61,261 nucleotides of DNA from DASYML01 sp036399835. GTDB lineage: Bacteria > Acidobacteriota > Blastocatellia > Pyrinomonadales > Pyrinomonadaceae. The stretch lies in NCBI GenBank assembly GCA_036399835.1, contig DASWMI010000021.1, positions 1-61,261 on the forward strand, written 5' to 3'. Positions 25,414 through 34,455 of the stretch are shown here, piece by piece. Below the pieces are notes generated by a model. That model saw nothing but the letters and a program-made list of their open reading frames with translations, did not search any database and was not told the DNA's origin. A program made the translations under genes and the position numbers. How positions within the stretch are numbered: the first letter of the stretch is position 1; each line of letters opens with the position of its first letter.

Positions 25414-26944
25414 AAAGGTCGGGCACACGGTCGCGAGCAGCTTTATCTATCTGATCCTGTGCGCGGCCATAGTGCTCTCGACTCTCGCCTACGGCACAGT
25501 GCATTACTGGGCGCTCGCGGTCTTTCAACTAGGCGCGGCGCTCATCGTGGCCTTCTGGGTCGTGGACGCCTGGCGCAGCCGCACACTGCGCTTTAGTCGC
25601 AACTCTCTGCAATGGCCTTTGCTCGGCCTCTTCCTGCTCGGACTGGTCCAGCTTCTGCCCCTCGGAAACGCCGCCGACGGAGCAGCTTTGAGCAGCGCCA
25701 CGCCTGTCAGGAGTCTCTCGCTAGACCCTTACTCAACGCGACTGGTCCTGGTCCAACTGCTCTCACTGATAGTCTATTTTGCCGCGACGCTGAGCTTCAC
25801 GGATAGCCCGGGGCGCCTGCGACTGCTCGTGCGCACTATCGCCATCTTCGGCTTCGTGCTCGCTATCTTCGGTCTCATCCAATCTTTCACCAGCCCGACC
25901 AGAGTTTACTGGGTGCGAGAGCTGGCGCAGAGCACCCCCTTTGGTCCATTTATCAATCGTCATCACTTCGCTGGCTATATGGAATTAACGATAGCCCTGC
26001 CGCTGGGCCTGCTTTTTTCCGGCGCCATCGAGCGCGATAAACGCGTGCTCTATATTTTTGCGGCGGCGATGATGGGCGTGGCGCTCATCATGACAGGCTC
26101 GCGCGGCGGTATCATCGCGCTCGGGGCAGAGCTTTTGTTTCTGGTCCTCCTGACGGGCTTCGGCCTCGTGCGCAGCAGGCGGGCCAGCGAGCACGGCTCT
26201 GAGAGGCACGGCAGGGAAGGCCAAGACCCTCCGGGTGCTGGCAGAGAGAGACAACGCGCGGATGGCGGGAGCGGCTCGCGCGTGCGCCAGATGGCTGTGC
26301 GCGCAGGGCTGGCCTTTATGCTCGTGCTGGCGCTCGTTGTCGGAGCGGTCCTGCTCGGCGGAGAGGATGCCCTGAGCCGCTTTGTCGGAACCGTCAACAC
26401 GAACGACCCGACCACTGGCCGCGCACACTTCTGGAGCGTGACGCTCGACATCATTCGTCATCATCCGTTAATCGGCACCGGACTCGGAGCTTTCGGCGTG
26501 GTCTATACGCGTTATGACACGCGCAACGGCATGTTCCGTCTTGAGCAGGCGCACAACGATTATTTGCAGCTCGTGTCGGACGCGGGCATCCTGGGCGCTC
26601 TGCTCGGGACTCTTTTCGTCGTGCTCCTCTTTCGCATGGGCTTGCAGCGGCGCGAGACGGATGATGCTTTCCGGCGCGGCGTCGTGACGGGCGCGCTCGC
26701 CGGCTGCTTCGCCGTACTGGTCCACAGCTTCTTCGATTTCACGCTGCATACGACCTCGAACGCGCTGCTCTTTCTGGTCCTGGCGGCGCTCGCAACCATC
26801 AACGGTCGCGTCGAGCAAACAACGCACGGTCACAGGCGTCGCCGTCGTCGCCGTTCCACGCAGGCGAGCATGCAGGCTGGCGCGGGCCGTGAGACTGCGG
26901 CCCTCCCTGCGCCGCCCGAAGTTTTGAGGGAGCAGAGCCGATGA
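25313..26944 (+). CDS. O-antigen ligase/polymerase family membrane protein, copy 1
   Basis: Wzy/WaaL-type membrane protein of 543 residues that would join or polymerise lipid-linked repeat units at the outer face of the inner membrane. About ten hydrophobic segments are present, with the family's large periplasmic region carrying GTGLGAFGVVYTRYDT and EQAHNDYLQLVSDAGILG, the latter being the conserved Wzy_C-type HND motif. A SRGGIIALG helix start is also typical. A hydrophilic insert of ~40 residues (SEHGSERHGREGQDPPG region) follows helix 8. The ATG at 25313 overlaps the TPR gene by 101 bases. The open frame extends further upstream to 25127, but that part is antisense-like, and its residues are not membrane-protein-like. 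It overlaps the methyltransferase by four bases (ATGA). Confidence 0.86.
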   Translation: MTISTSNASAQTLSPETQVAEAATSARERAGHIKKVGHTVASSFIYLILCAAIVLSTLAYGTVHYWALAVFQLGAALIVAFWVVDAWRSRTLRFSRNSLQWPLLGLFLLGLVQLLPLGNAADGAALSSATPVRSLSLDPYSTRLVLVQLLSLIVYFAATLSFTDSPGRLRLLVRTIAIFGFVLAIFGLIQSFTSPTRVYWVRELAQSTPFGPFINRHHFAGYMELTIALPLGLLFSGAIERDKRVLYIFAAAMMGVALIMTGSRGGIIALGAELLFLVLLTGFGLVRSRRASEHGSERHGREGQDPPGAGRERQRADGGSGSRVRQMAVRAGLAFMLVLALVVGAVLLGGEDALSRFVGTVNTNDPTTGRAHFWSVTLDIIRHHPLIGTGLGAFGVVYTRYDTRNGMFRLEQAHNDYLQLVSDAGILGALLGTLFVVLLFRMGLQRRETDDAFRRGVVTGALAGCFAVLVHSFFDFTLHTTSNALLFLVLAALATINGRVEQTTHGHRRRRRRRSTQASMQAGAGRETAALPAPPEVLREQSR

Positions 26945-28149
26945 AGGATAGCCTGCTTCAGTTGCTCGTCTGTCCTGTTTGCGGCGGCGCGCTCGCGTGT
27001 CGCGAGTTCAAACGCGCGAATGCCGAAGAGATAGAGAGCGGCGCGTTGTCTTGCATCTCCTGCCGCACGGGCTATCCCATCATCCTGGGTATCCCCAGAC
27101 TGCTCACGCCGCAGCTTCAAAGTATGCTCTGGGAGATGCACCCGGAATTTTTTCAACAGTATCGCGAGCGTCTCCCCGCCGAGCTGCTGCCGAAAGAGGA
27201 AGAGATAGAGCTGCTGCTGGAAAAAAGTCTCAGCCCGAATTCGGACGAGGACAAGAGCGCTTTGAGGTCGCAGCGCGAGACGGCGCGGAGCTTCGGTTAT
27301 GAATGGCAGGCCTTCTCGGAGATGCTCCCCGATTACGAAGCGAACTTTCGCTGGTACTTCGAGCGCTTTCTGCCCACAGGTCTCAAGGCCGAGCGCGTGC
27401 TGGACGCTGGCTGCGGGACGGGCCGCCATACATTTCACATGGCGCGCCAGGATGGCGTAGGCGAGATTATCGCGATGGACTTTAGCCAGGCGATAGAGGT
27501 CGCGGCGCGTAATAATCTGGAGAACGCAAACACGCATTTCGTCCAGGCGGATATTTATCATCCACCTTTCCCTCCCGATTCCTTCGACTTTATTTACAGC
27601 CTCGGCGTACTGCATCATCTGCCTGACCCCGAGAAGGGATTCCGGCGATTACTCAAGCTGCTCAAACGCGACGGCTACATGAATATCTATCTCTACTGGA
27701 ATCTGGAAGGCGAACCCGCTTGGAAACGCGCCGCGCTCAAGGTCGTGACTCAAGTGAGGCGCGTCACGACAAGGCTCCCGCACACTTTGCTCAAGCAGTT
27801 GTCCTGGCTGATCGCGGCCATCTTTCAAATCATCTTTGTGCTTCCGGCTCGCGCTCTGGACCACTTCGAGGCGACACGTCCCCTGGCTGACCGCGTGCCG
27901 CTCGGGCATTACAGGAAGTATTCTTTCCGCGTGCTCTATACGGACCAGTTCGACCGCTTCTCTGCGCCGATTGAGAATCGCTATTCGCGGCAGGAGGCGG
28001 CAGACTGGTTTGACCGCGCGGGTCTGAGCGAGGTCGTTATCCTCGGCGGCGCGGGCTGGCGCGTTTCGGGGAAACGGACGGCCACAGCGGGTGCGCTCGA
28101 AGAAGAGGAAACGGCGGCCAACGCTTTTGTCGCGGCATCTTCGGAATAG
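26941..28149 (+). CDS. SAM-dependent methyltransferase with Trm112-like zinc domain
   Basis: Protein of 402 residues. The N-terminal ~55 residues have LLVCPVCGGAL and LSCISCRTGYPIILGIPRLL, a Trm112/zinc-ribbon-like module. The methyltransferase fold begins near residue 152: VLDAGCGTGRHTFHM (motif I), IAMDFSQAIEVA, and SLGVLHHLPDPEKG as the post-II region. The later part has hydrophobic LSWLIAAIFQIIFVLPA, which may sit on the membrane. ATGA overlap with the ligase gene shows translational coupling. It may methylate a glycan terminus or lipid carrier, but the acceptor is not known. It is the last glycan gene before the acyl-CoA synthetase island. Confidence 0.82.
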   Translation: MKDSLLQLLVCPVCGGALACREFKRANAEEIESGALSCISCRTGYPIILGIPRLLTPQLQSMLWEMHPEFFQQYRERLPAELLPKEEEIELLLEKSLSPNSDEDKSALRSQRETARSFGYEWQAFSEMLPDYEANFRWYFERFLPTGLKAERVLDAGCGTGRHTFHMARQDGVGEIIAMDFSQAIEVAARNNLENANTHFVQADIYHPPFPPDSFDFIYSLGVLHHLPDPEKGFRRLLKLLKRDGYMNIYLYWNLEGEPAWKRAALKVVTQVRRVTTRLPHTLLKQLSWLIAAIFQIIFVLPARALDHFEATRPLADRVPLGHYRKYSFRVLYTDQFDRFSAPIENRYSRQEAADWFDRAGLSEVVILGGAGWRVSGKRTATAGALEEEETAANAFVAASSE

Positions 28150-28241
28150 AGAGGGATGAGAGCTTTTGAAGAGCGGAAGGCTTTTTAGTTGAGCACGAAA
28201 TCTTAGCAGATAAAAATCTTTTGAGGAGGAGCAGCCCTCGC

Positions 28242-30089
28242 ATGGCCTCAACAGCAAGCGAGATGATTAACAGTCCGGTGGGCGAAGGGGCGTCTGTCTT
28301 GAAGACGCTTTCGGGTCTTTGCCTGGACGCGATTCGCCGTCATGCCAAGACGGATGCGCTCAGTCATAAGCGCGAAGGCGAGTGGGAGAGCGTCAGCGCG
28401 GAGGCTCTCATAGAACGCGTCCGGTACATCGCGCTGGGGATGGCGGAGCTGGGCATCAAGGCCGGTGATCGCGTCGCGCTGCTTTCGGAGAATCGCCCCG
28501 AATGGTCCATCACAGACCTGGCTATCCTCAGCCTCGGCGCGGTCAACGTGCCCATCTACACGACGCAGGCCGTCGAGCAGGTGCGCTTTATTCTGGAAGA
28601 TTCGGGGGCGCGGCTGCTCTTTATTTCGGGCCGCAAGGTCTTCAAGCATGCGCGAGCCGGAATTGAGACGGTCGAAAGCCTCGAAGGGCTGGTCTTCTTT
28701 GACAGCGAAGCTGCCGAAGACGGCGAGCGCGTGATGACGCTCGCGGCCCTCGAAGAGCTTGGCAGAGAGCGCGAGAGGATTGACCCCGAAGCCTTCGAGA
28801 CTTTCTCAAATGCCGTCAGCGCGGAAGACCTGGCGACCATCATCTATACTTCAGGGACGACGGGCGAGCCGAAAGGCGTCATGCTCACGCATCACAACTT
28901 CGTTGCCAACATCCTCTCTATCTCGGACGAGCTGCCCATAGACGCGCGCGATGTGGCGCTCTCCGTCCTGCCCCTCTCGCACATCTTCGAGCGCACGGTC
29001 TTCTACGTCTTCTGCCGGATGGGAGTCTCGGTTTATTACTGCGCTTCGTTTGAACAGGTCGGTGAGCATCTGCGCGAAGTGCGCCCGACGATCATGACGG
29101 CTGTTCCGCGCCTCTTCGAGAAGGTCTACCAGCGAATCGTCAAGAAGGGCACGGGCGAAGGAGGATGGAAGAGTAAGGTCTTTACCAGGGCGCTCTCCGT
29201 GGGCCAGCGTTATGCCGCGCTTCTGGACAGGCGCGAGCGCGTTCCCCCTCTGCTTGAGCTGCAACAGAAAATAGCCAGCCGACTGGTCTTCTCAAAATGG
29301 CGCGAGGGCGTCGGCGGGCGCTTACGCTATTTCGTCTCGGGCGGCGCGCCCTTGGCTCCCGCTCTCTCTTACGCCTTTATGGCCGCAGGCATCCCCATCC
29401 TGCAAGGCTACGGCGCGACAGAGACCTGCATCGTCTCTGCCAATCGCCCTGACAACAACAAGGTCGGGTCCGTCGGGCTGCCCTTTCCCGGCATAGAGGT
29501 CGTCATAGCTCCGGACGGAGAGATTCTGGTGCGTGGACCAAACGTGCTCAAGGGCTACTACAACCACCCGGAAGCGACCGCCGCAGTGATGCAGGACGAC
29601 TGGTTTATGACGGGCGACGTGGGCCACTTTGATGAAGAAGGGCATCTCTTCATCACGGACCGCAAGAAAGACCTCTTCAAATTGTCGAACGGCAAATATA
29701 TCGCGCCGCAGCTTCTCGAAAGCCTGCTCAAGGAAAGCGAGCTGGTTAATCAAGTGGTCATCATCGGCGCTGGTCGCAAGCATCCGGGGGCGCTCATCGT
29801 GCCCGAATGGGAAGCGCTCCGCGCAGCCTTAAAAGCGAAGGGCGAACCCCTGCCGCCAACGCGCGAAGAGTTGAGCCGCCTGCCCGCAGCCGTCAAGCTC
29901 TTGCAGCGCGAAGTGACGAGGTTGACGGCAGAGCTGGCCGACTATGAACGCGTCCGTCGCGTCGCGCTGCTCCCGGAAGAGTTCACCATAGATAGCGGCG
30001 AGATGACGCCGACGCTCAAGATTAAGCGGCGCGTCGTGGACCAGAAATACCACGCCCTGATTGAAGATCTGTACGGCGGCACTGCTTAA
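28242..30089 (+). CDS. fadD: Long-chain acyl-CoA synthetase (AMP-forming)
   Basis: Adenylate-forming enzyme of 615 residues that activates fatty acids to acyl-CoA. The ATP-binding loop is TSGTTGEPKGV (from residue 203). GYGATETC follows, then MTGDVGHFDEEGHLFITDRKKDLFKLSNGKY, and the hinge lysine-rich region is intact. Length and motifs match the FadD15-type group that lacks the membrane anchor of others. GAGGAGGAGC (28223-28232) is a strong ribosome-binding site for the ATG at 28242; a TTG at 28221 is rejected. No glycan-gene partner is obvious. It could feed acylation of a surface glycan, or be unrelated metabolism in an inserted island. An in-frame DUF4214 fragment follows three codons after the stop. 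Confidence 0.9.
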   Translation: MASTASEMINSPVGEGASVLKTLSGLCLDAIRRHAKTDALSHKREGEWESVSAEALIERVRYIALGMAELGIKAGDRVALLSENRPEWSITDLAILSLGAVNVPIYTTQAVEQVRFILEDSGARLLFISGRKVFKHARAGIETVESLEGLVFFDSEAAEDGERVMTLAALEELGRERERIDPEAFETFSNAVSAEDLATIIYTSGTTGEPKGVMLTHHNFVANILSISDELPIDARDVALSVLPLSHIFERTVFYVFCRMGVSVYYCASFEQVGEHLREVRPTIMTAVPRLFEKVYQRIVKKGTGEGGWKSKVFTRALSVGQRYAALLDRRERVPPLLELQQKIASRLVFSKWREGVGGRLRYFVSGGAPLAPALSYAFMAAGIPILQGYGATETCIVSANRPDNNKVGSVGLPFPGIEVVIAPDGEILVRGPNVLKGYYNHPEATAAVMQDDWFMTGDVGHFDEEGHLFITDRKKDLFKLSNGKYIAPQLLESLLKESELVNQVVIIGAGRKHPGALIVPEWEALRAALKAKGEPLPPTREELSRLPAAVKLLQREVTRLTAELADYERVRRVALLPEEFTIDSGEMTPTLKIKRRVVDQKYHALIEDLYGGTA

Positions 30090-30098
30090 ACGGCCAAC

Positions 30099-30350
30099 TT
30101 GAAGAGACGTGCAGAGAGCCTAGAAGAGTTCAAGGCGAGGGAGTACAGTTCAGCATCTGTGTTGATGCAGTATTTCGCTTATCTCAAGCGTGACCCGGAT
30201 GAAGGCGGATACCAGTTCTGGCTGAATGTCTTGAACAATAAAGAGATGTGGAATTACAAGGGGATGGTCTGCGCGTTTGTGACATCGGCAGAGTACCGGC
30301 AGAGATTCAGCACCTTTATCGCGCATTCCAATCGAGAGTGCAGACAGTAG
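30099..30350 (+). CDS. Detached DUF4214-type fragment
   Basis: Short frame of 83 residues. Its sequence SSASVLMQYFAYLKRDPDEGGYQFW and GMVCAFVTSAEYRQRFS matches the pattern of the DUF4214 module that often ends large secreted proteins in Acidobacteriota. Here it stands alone, with a weak TTG start, no ribosome-binding site and no signal peptide. It lies in the same reading frame as fadD, three codons after its TAA, so it could be a stray 3' remnant of a lost gene or a rare readthrough tail. I favour remnant. It ends just before a strong terminator. Confidence 0.5.
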   Translation: MKRRAESLEEFKAREYSSASVLMQYFAYLKRDPDEGGYQFWLNVLNNKEMWNYKGMVCAFVTSAEYRQRFSTFIAHSNRECRQ

Positions 30351-30382
30351 CCCCTACGGGTCGTGCTCAAGAGGCTGGCAGC

Positions 30383-30424
30383 AAAAAGCTGGCGTGTTTC
30401 TCAAGGGAGACACGCCAGCTTTTT
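30383..30424. terminator. Strong bidirectional intrinsic terminator
   Basis: AAAAAGCTGGCGTGT (30383-30397) pairs perfectly with ACACGCCAGCTTTTT (30410-30424) around a 12-base loop, with a run of T on one side and A on the other. It can end both the fadD transcript and the convergent zinc-finger gene. Confidence 0.9.
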
Positions 30425-30488
30425 CAGTAGCTTCTTTTTCAGACAGAATCATCAACCGGAAGCAGTAAAGATTCGCACCGTGGGCCGC

Positions 30489-30812
30489 TTAAGCGTCCGT
30501 TAAGGTCAGCCCCTCTTTCTCGTAGGTCGCCTCAATGAATCTTTCCATGCTCAGAGCCTGGCGGCTGAGCAGCGCTTCGGCCAGATGGCGCAGGCTGAGA
30601 GGCATGCTCTCTGCCATGCAAACTTCGTCATGCGCTGTGTAATGCTCGGCCAGCAGTCGCAACTCTGCGCAGCAGAAATCGCACTCCGAGAGGTGCGCGG
30701 CGACCTCGGACCTGCATTCGCCGGACAAAGTGGAATCATGATAGGCCAGCAGCAGCTCGGAAGATGGGCAAGTCGCTTGTTTATAGAATCGGGCCAACAT
30801 CGAAGAATTCAT
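30489..30812 (-). CDS. Putative zinc-finger anti-sigma-like protein
   Basis: Small protein of 107 residues. It has Cys33, His40, Cys44 and Cys47 in the pattern C-x6-H-x3-C-x2-C (GECRSEVAAHLSECDFCC), which fits the zf-HC2 fold of anti-sigma factors and related redox or metal sensors. Cys15 and Cys48 might contribute. There is no membrane segment, so it would be cytosolic, unlike membrane-bound anti-sigma factors. It is divergent from a sigma-factor-like gene at 31517, a common arrangement for a regulator and its target. The pairing is inferred. The 704-base gap between them could hold promoters for both. Confidence 0.68.
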   Translation of the reverse strand: MNSSMLARFYKQATCPSSELLLAYHDSTLSGECRSEVAAHLSECDFCCAELRLLAEHYTAHDEVCMAESMPLSLRHLAEALLSRQALSMERFIEATYEKEGLTLTDA

Positions 30813-31516
30813 AGCTTCCCCCTAAATGTCCGCATCACTTTTTCATAGAAGCTCTCAGAGCGCCAGATTTCGATCCGCAGACCCCTCGGACGGCGCAGGC
30901 AAATAAGTAAGGATCGGGGGGCAAGAAAAGCCTGAGCCGCAACCATCACCCTGCCCGGGCACTTTGCCTGGTCAACCAAAGGAAAGCTCTAATGACCCAT
31001 TTGTTCCATAAGTTTGTTTGCCCCCGAGAGATTTTTGTCGAGTAATATCAATATTTTGGCGCGTGTGTAAAAAGATGTTGCTCAAATCGCTTTTTGCTGA
31101 TAACATCTTTTTCGTCAGTCAGGGAGACCAAAAACTCCCTCTTCTCCTTTCTCGGTTGACCGCGCCGTTCCCCCTTGCGGTCAAGTGGCGCGAGTTCCTC
31201 CCGGCAAGGTTTCAGAAGCTTTACAGCCTGCGGACCTTTTGTGGTTATCTCTTAGGTGAGAGGTAGATAAAGAATCGCCGCCAATCCAACGTGCGCAACC
31301 CTTCTGGCACGAGACGCCCAACACGGCTGTTCCTTTCAAGCATGGCAGGAACATGCCGCTTACTCGCAACCCTCCAAATGCCTTCCCCGGCACCCGAGAG
31401 CCTGAATGTCGAATTGCCGCACAAAACAAAAGAGCTTTTAATCTTTGACCTCAGACGACCCGCGTCGCCATAATACTGTGAAACCAGCAAGCGATAATTC
31501 TCAGAACGATTACCCG
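30813..31516. other. Long divergent intergenic region (704 bases)
   Basis: No gene is supported here. Visible structure: AGGGAG...CTCCCT arms near 31120-31140, and TTGACCGC (31155-31162) with GCGGTCAA (31177-31184). Candidate plus-strand promoter: TTGCTC (31078-31083), 17 bases, TAACAT (31101-31106). A T-rich stretch lies at 31030-31060. A leader RNA or regulated promoter pair is plausible, but no known RNA class is recognised. A TTG start at 31445 for the downstream gene lies inside it and is not favoured. Confidence 0.4.
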
Positions 31517-32674
31517 ATGAGTGCCCTTGAGGATCAGCCCGTCCCCGTGCGCCCGCAGGAATCCACGAGCCGCCCTTCAAGGAGCGGGCAGTGGGTCGCT
31601 TCCTTGCGCCATTCAGACGTCAACCGTCTCTGGGCCGAGCTGCATCGTCTGGTCTGTCATCATCCGCTCGTGCGAGCCTCGCGCAGCGCAGGTCTGCTGG
31701 TCGAAGAGGGCGCACACAATGCGCACACGGACCTCACGCAAGAGCTTTTCGTACAGCTCCTGAGCAAGGGTCGCTTCCAGCACTATCTGGATACAGAGAT
31801 GACGGATGCCGAGATCGAATGCGAAATCGGGCAGATTGAGTTAACCAACCTACTGACGGCAGAGCTGCGCAAGCGCCATCCCGAATCATATCGCCTGGCA
31901 CGCCGTATCTCTACGCTCATTCAATCGAGCGCCAATTTCCGCCGCTTCGATCTGAGAGGCGAGACTGAAGTCGTTCATCGTCGTCTGGCCGAGCGGGTTT
32001 ACGGGCTGAGCGAGTGGGCGGACCAGAAGAAAAAGCGTGAGACGCACGAGCTTGAGCAGCGCGTCCAGATGATCCCCGTGCGCCAGCGCGACACGCGCAT
32101 GGTCGGCTGCACCGGAGACTCGCAGGTCGTCATCAGCAACTCTGACCTCGAAGATTTAATCATCTCCGTGCTTGATGCCTCCGATTCACCCATAGACGTG
32201 CGCACGCTGAGAAGCCTTGTGATGTCGCGCCTGCCCGTGATGGATATTTATCTGGTCCCGCTTGACGGCGATGACGGCGACGAGAACGGCAGCCATTTCG
32301 AGCCTGTGGACGGATGCGAGAATCCTGAGCAGGGTCTGCTGCGCAGGGAGTCTGAGCGCGAGGCTGCGGGGTTTGTGGACCAGTTTTTGAAAAGCCTGCA
32401 AGGCACTGTGCGCGGCAAGGTCAAGCAGTACAATCGTATTCTGGGAGTCCTCTGGTATTGTTATCTCAGCCCGCAACACCTGACGCAGCTTGAGGTGGCC
32501 GCGACCCTCGGAGTCTCCGATTCGCTCGTCTCAGATTATCGCCGCCGGATTGAACAGGAGCTGCGTGCCCTCTCATTTAACGAGCTGGAAGAAGCGCGCC
32601 GTTTTGAGATGGCGCTGAGAGAGCGCGTCCGCACGCTGGTCTTCGCGGGCGATGAAGAGGGAGTTCCGGTTTAA
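31517..32674 (+). CDS. Sigma-factor-like protein, atypical
   Basis: Protein of 385 residues. The middle part, DLTQELFVQLLSKGRFQHYL (about residues 74-93), has the look of sigma-70 region 2. Near the C-terminus LTQLEVAATLGVSDSLVSDYRRRI forms a helix-turn-helix as in region 4. Between them lies a long ~200-residue insert (AERVYGLSEWADQKKKRE and an acidic DGDDGDENGSHFEP loop), which is not usual for ECF sigma factors. So it may be an atypical sigma or a sigma-derived regulator. The ATG at 31517 (MSALEDQPVP) is chosen; a TTG at 31445 only adds repeat-like leader. It is divergent from the zinc-finger gene. Two hairpins follow it. Confidence 0.62.
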   Translation: MSALEDQPVPVRPQESTSRPSRSGQWVASLRHSDVNRLWAELHRLVCHHPLVRASRSAGLLVEEGAHNAHTDLTQELFVQLLSKGRFQHYLDTEMTDAEIECEIGQIELTNLLTAELRKRHPESYRLARRISTLIQSSANFRRFDLRGETEVVHRRLAERVYGLSEWADQKKKRETHELEQRVQMIPVRQRDTRMVGCTGDSQVVISNSDLEDLIISVLDASDSPIDVRTLRSLVMSRLPVMDIYLVPLDGDDGDENGSHFEPVDGCENPEQGLLRRESEREAAGFVDQFLKSLQGTVRGKVKQYNRILGVLWYCYLSPQHLTQLEVAATLGVSDSLVSDYRRRIEQELRALSFNELEEARRFEMALRERVRTLVFAGDEEGVPV

Positions 32675-32747
32675 GCCGCGCGGAGCACGCGCGTTGATTA
32701 GAAGCTGAGCCTTCGTTATAGTCTTCGGAGAGGCGTTCCTGGAACGC

Positions 32748-32783
32748 GAGTTTTGGGCGCGCATCGCGCTCAAAACTCTTTTT
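32748..32783 (+). terminator. Intrinsic terminator after the sigma-like gene
   Basis: GAGTTTTG (32748-32755) pairs with CAAAACTC (32771-32778), with an inner GCGC/GCGC extension, and TTTTT (32779-32783) follows. It is preceded by the near-perfect palindrome GCGTTCCTGGAACGC (32733-32747). It separates this island from the second ligase operon. Confidence 0.85.
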
Positions 32784-32870
32784 AGCGCCCGTGCGCTTTG
32801 GATAAGAAGACGGCTTTCGGGCCACAGGGCGCGGGGGAAACACTTTCGAGGTCAAGGGAAGTGGCCTTCA

Positions 32871-34448
32871 TTGGCGGCCCGCGCCGGAACTGCTGTCAAA
32901 GCCGTGCCGCAGATGTCTTATAAACCTCAAGCCTTCGATGATCAGCCTGTGACTCGCTCGCGGCGTATGCGTCTGTGGGAGGAAGAGACCGAAGCTGGAT
33001 TTCCTGCCGAGAGCCTGGACCGAAAAAAGAGCGTCGATGACGAACTGGCTCGAGAGGAAATCTCAAAGGCTGCTCCGCCAACGCGCGTTGGTCCAGAGAA
33101 AGAGAAGCCGGCCTATCTGTCTGCGGGTCGCTGGCCCATACTCAAACGCGGGCACACGCTCAGCTTCCTGGGGCTACTGCTCTTTACGGCGACCCTTTAT
33201 TTTCGTCCATACGAATTCATCTCCTCGCTGGCGGGCTTTCGCTCGATGGCCTTCTGGCTCGCGGTCGCGACGCTGGTCGTCTTTCTGCCCACGCAGTTGG
33301 CCGTCGAAGGCACGCTCAGCGTGCTCCCGCGTGAAGTCAAGCTGGTCCTGCTGCTCTGCCTGTTAGGACTCCTTTCGGTTCCTTTCGCCATCGAGCCGGG
33401 TGAAGCCTGGCCCGCCTTCCTTGATTACGCCAAGGTCGTCACAATGTTCGTCGTGATGGTCAACGTCGTGAGGACCGAAGGACGCTTGCGGAAAATAATC
33501 TGGCTGGCACTCCTGGTGAGCCTTGTCTTGAGCGCAAACGCTTTGAACGACTATCGCACGGGCAATCTCAAGCTTGGCGGGAATCGTATTCTGGGGGTCA
33601 TCAGCGGGTTGTTCGATAATCCGAACGATCTGGCGCTTCACTTAGTGACGATGATTCCGCTGGCGCTCGGTCTGTTGTGGGCGGCGCGCGCGCTTTCGGG
33701 AAAACTGATTTACGGTCTCTGCGCGCTTTTGATGACAGCCGCGACGGTCGTCACCTTTTCGCGCGGAGGCTTTCTCGCGCTGGCCTGCGCCTCTTTTACT
33801 CTGGCCTGGAAACTGGGCCGCCGCAACAGGCTCGCCGTCGTGCTCCTTTTTCTCTTTATGGGCATCATGTTCTTTGCGCTGGTCCCGCACGATTATACAG
33901 GCCGCCTGCTTAGCAGTTTCGGCGGCGATTTGGACGGCGGGTCTGCGGGCGCGCGGCAGAACCTGCTTTTAAAATCAATCATCGTGACCGCGACTCGTCC
34001 GTTGCTCGGCATCGGGATGAACAATTTTCACATCCTCTCGATACATGAACAGGTGACGCATAACGCCTATACGCAGGTCGGCTCGGAGATGGGGGTTCCG
34101 GCGATGCTGATCTATATCATGTTCATGCTCTTTTCGCTCAAACGACTGAGGCAGATAGAGCGCGAGACGCTTGAGACGCGCAAGCAAACGCGCATCTACT
34201 ATCTATCGGTCGCGCTCCAGGCAAGCCTCATCGGCTACATGGTCGCCAGCTTCTTCGCCTCCGTCGCTTACCTGTGGTATGTCTACTATCTGGTCGGCTA
34301 TGCCCTCTGCCTGCACAGGCTCTACGAAGCCAAAGGCGCACACGGCGTCTTCGCGCGCCGCAAGTGGTCCAGTCAGACAAGCATCGCGGAAGCTTCCGGA
34401 AAGCCCGCGCCATCCGCCGCCAGAGTCCTTTCCGAGCCGCTCGTTTAA
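32871..34448 (+). CDS. O-antigen ligase/polymerase family membrane protein, copy 2
   Basis: Wzy/WaaL-type protein of 525 residues. The N-terminal ~85 residues are hydrophilic and charged, an unusual extension for this family. Then about twelve hydrophobic segments follow, with a periplasmic stretch carrying GIGMNNFHILSIHEQVTHNAYTQVGSEMG, the family's conserved HN motif. VVTFSRGGFLALACASF is also typical. The start is a TTG at 32871 with AAGGGAAG (32853-32860) before it; ATG 32913 (MSYKPQ) is possible. The cytoplasmic C-terminus is Ser/Ala-rich. A GT2 gene starts seven bases after its stop. Having a second ligase/polymerase suggests either two repeat units or division into polymerase and ligase. 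Confidence 0.85.
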   Translation: MAARAGTAVKAVPQMSYKPQAFDDQPVTRSRRMRLWEEETEAGFPAESLDRKKSVDDELAREEISKAAPPTRVGPEKEKPAYLSAGRWPILKRGHTLSFLGLLLFTATLYFRPYEFISSLAGFRSMAFWLAVATLVVFLPTQLAVEGTLSVLPREVKLVLLLCLLGLLSVPFAIEPGEAWPAFLDYAKVVTMFVVMVNVVRTEGRLRKIIWLALLVSLVLSANALNDYRTGNLKLGGNRILGVISGLFDNPNDLALHLVTMIPLALGLLWAARALSGKLIYGLCALLMTAATVVTFSRGGFLALACASFTLAWKLGRRNRLAVVLLFLFMGIMFFALVPHDYTGRLLSSFGGDLDGGSAGARQNLLLKSIIVTATRPLLGIGMNNFHILSIHEQVTHNAYTQVGSEMGVPAMLIYIMFMLFSLKRLRQIERETLETRKQTRIYYLSVALQASLIGYMVASFFASVAYLWYVYYLVGYALCLHRLYEAKGAHGVFARRKWSSQTSIAEASGKPAPSAARVLSEPLV

Positions 34449-34455
34449 GTTGAGT

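Noticed and set aside
34171..34455. Upstream extension of the GT2 frame to 34171
   Set aside because: Overlaps the end of the ligase gene in another frame with Ser/Arg-rich composition; ATG 34456 begins the GT2-like sequence.
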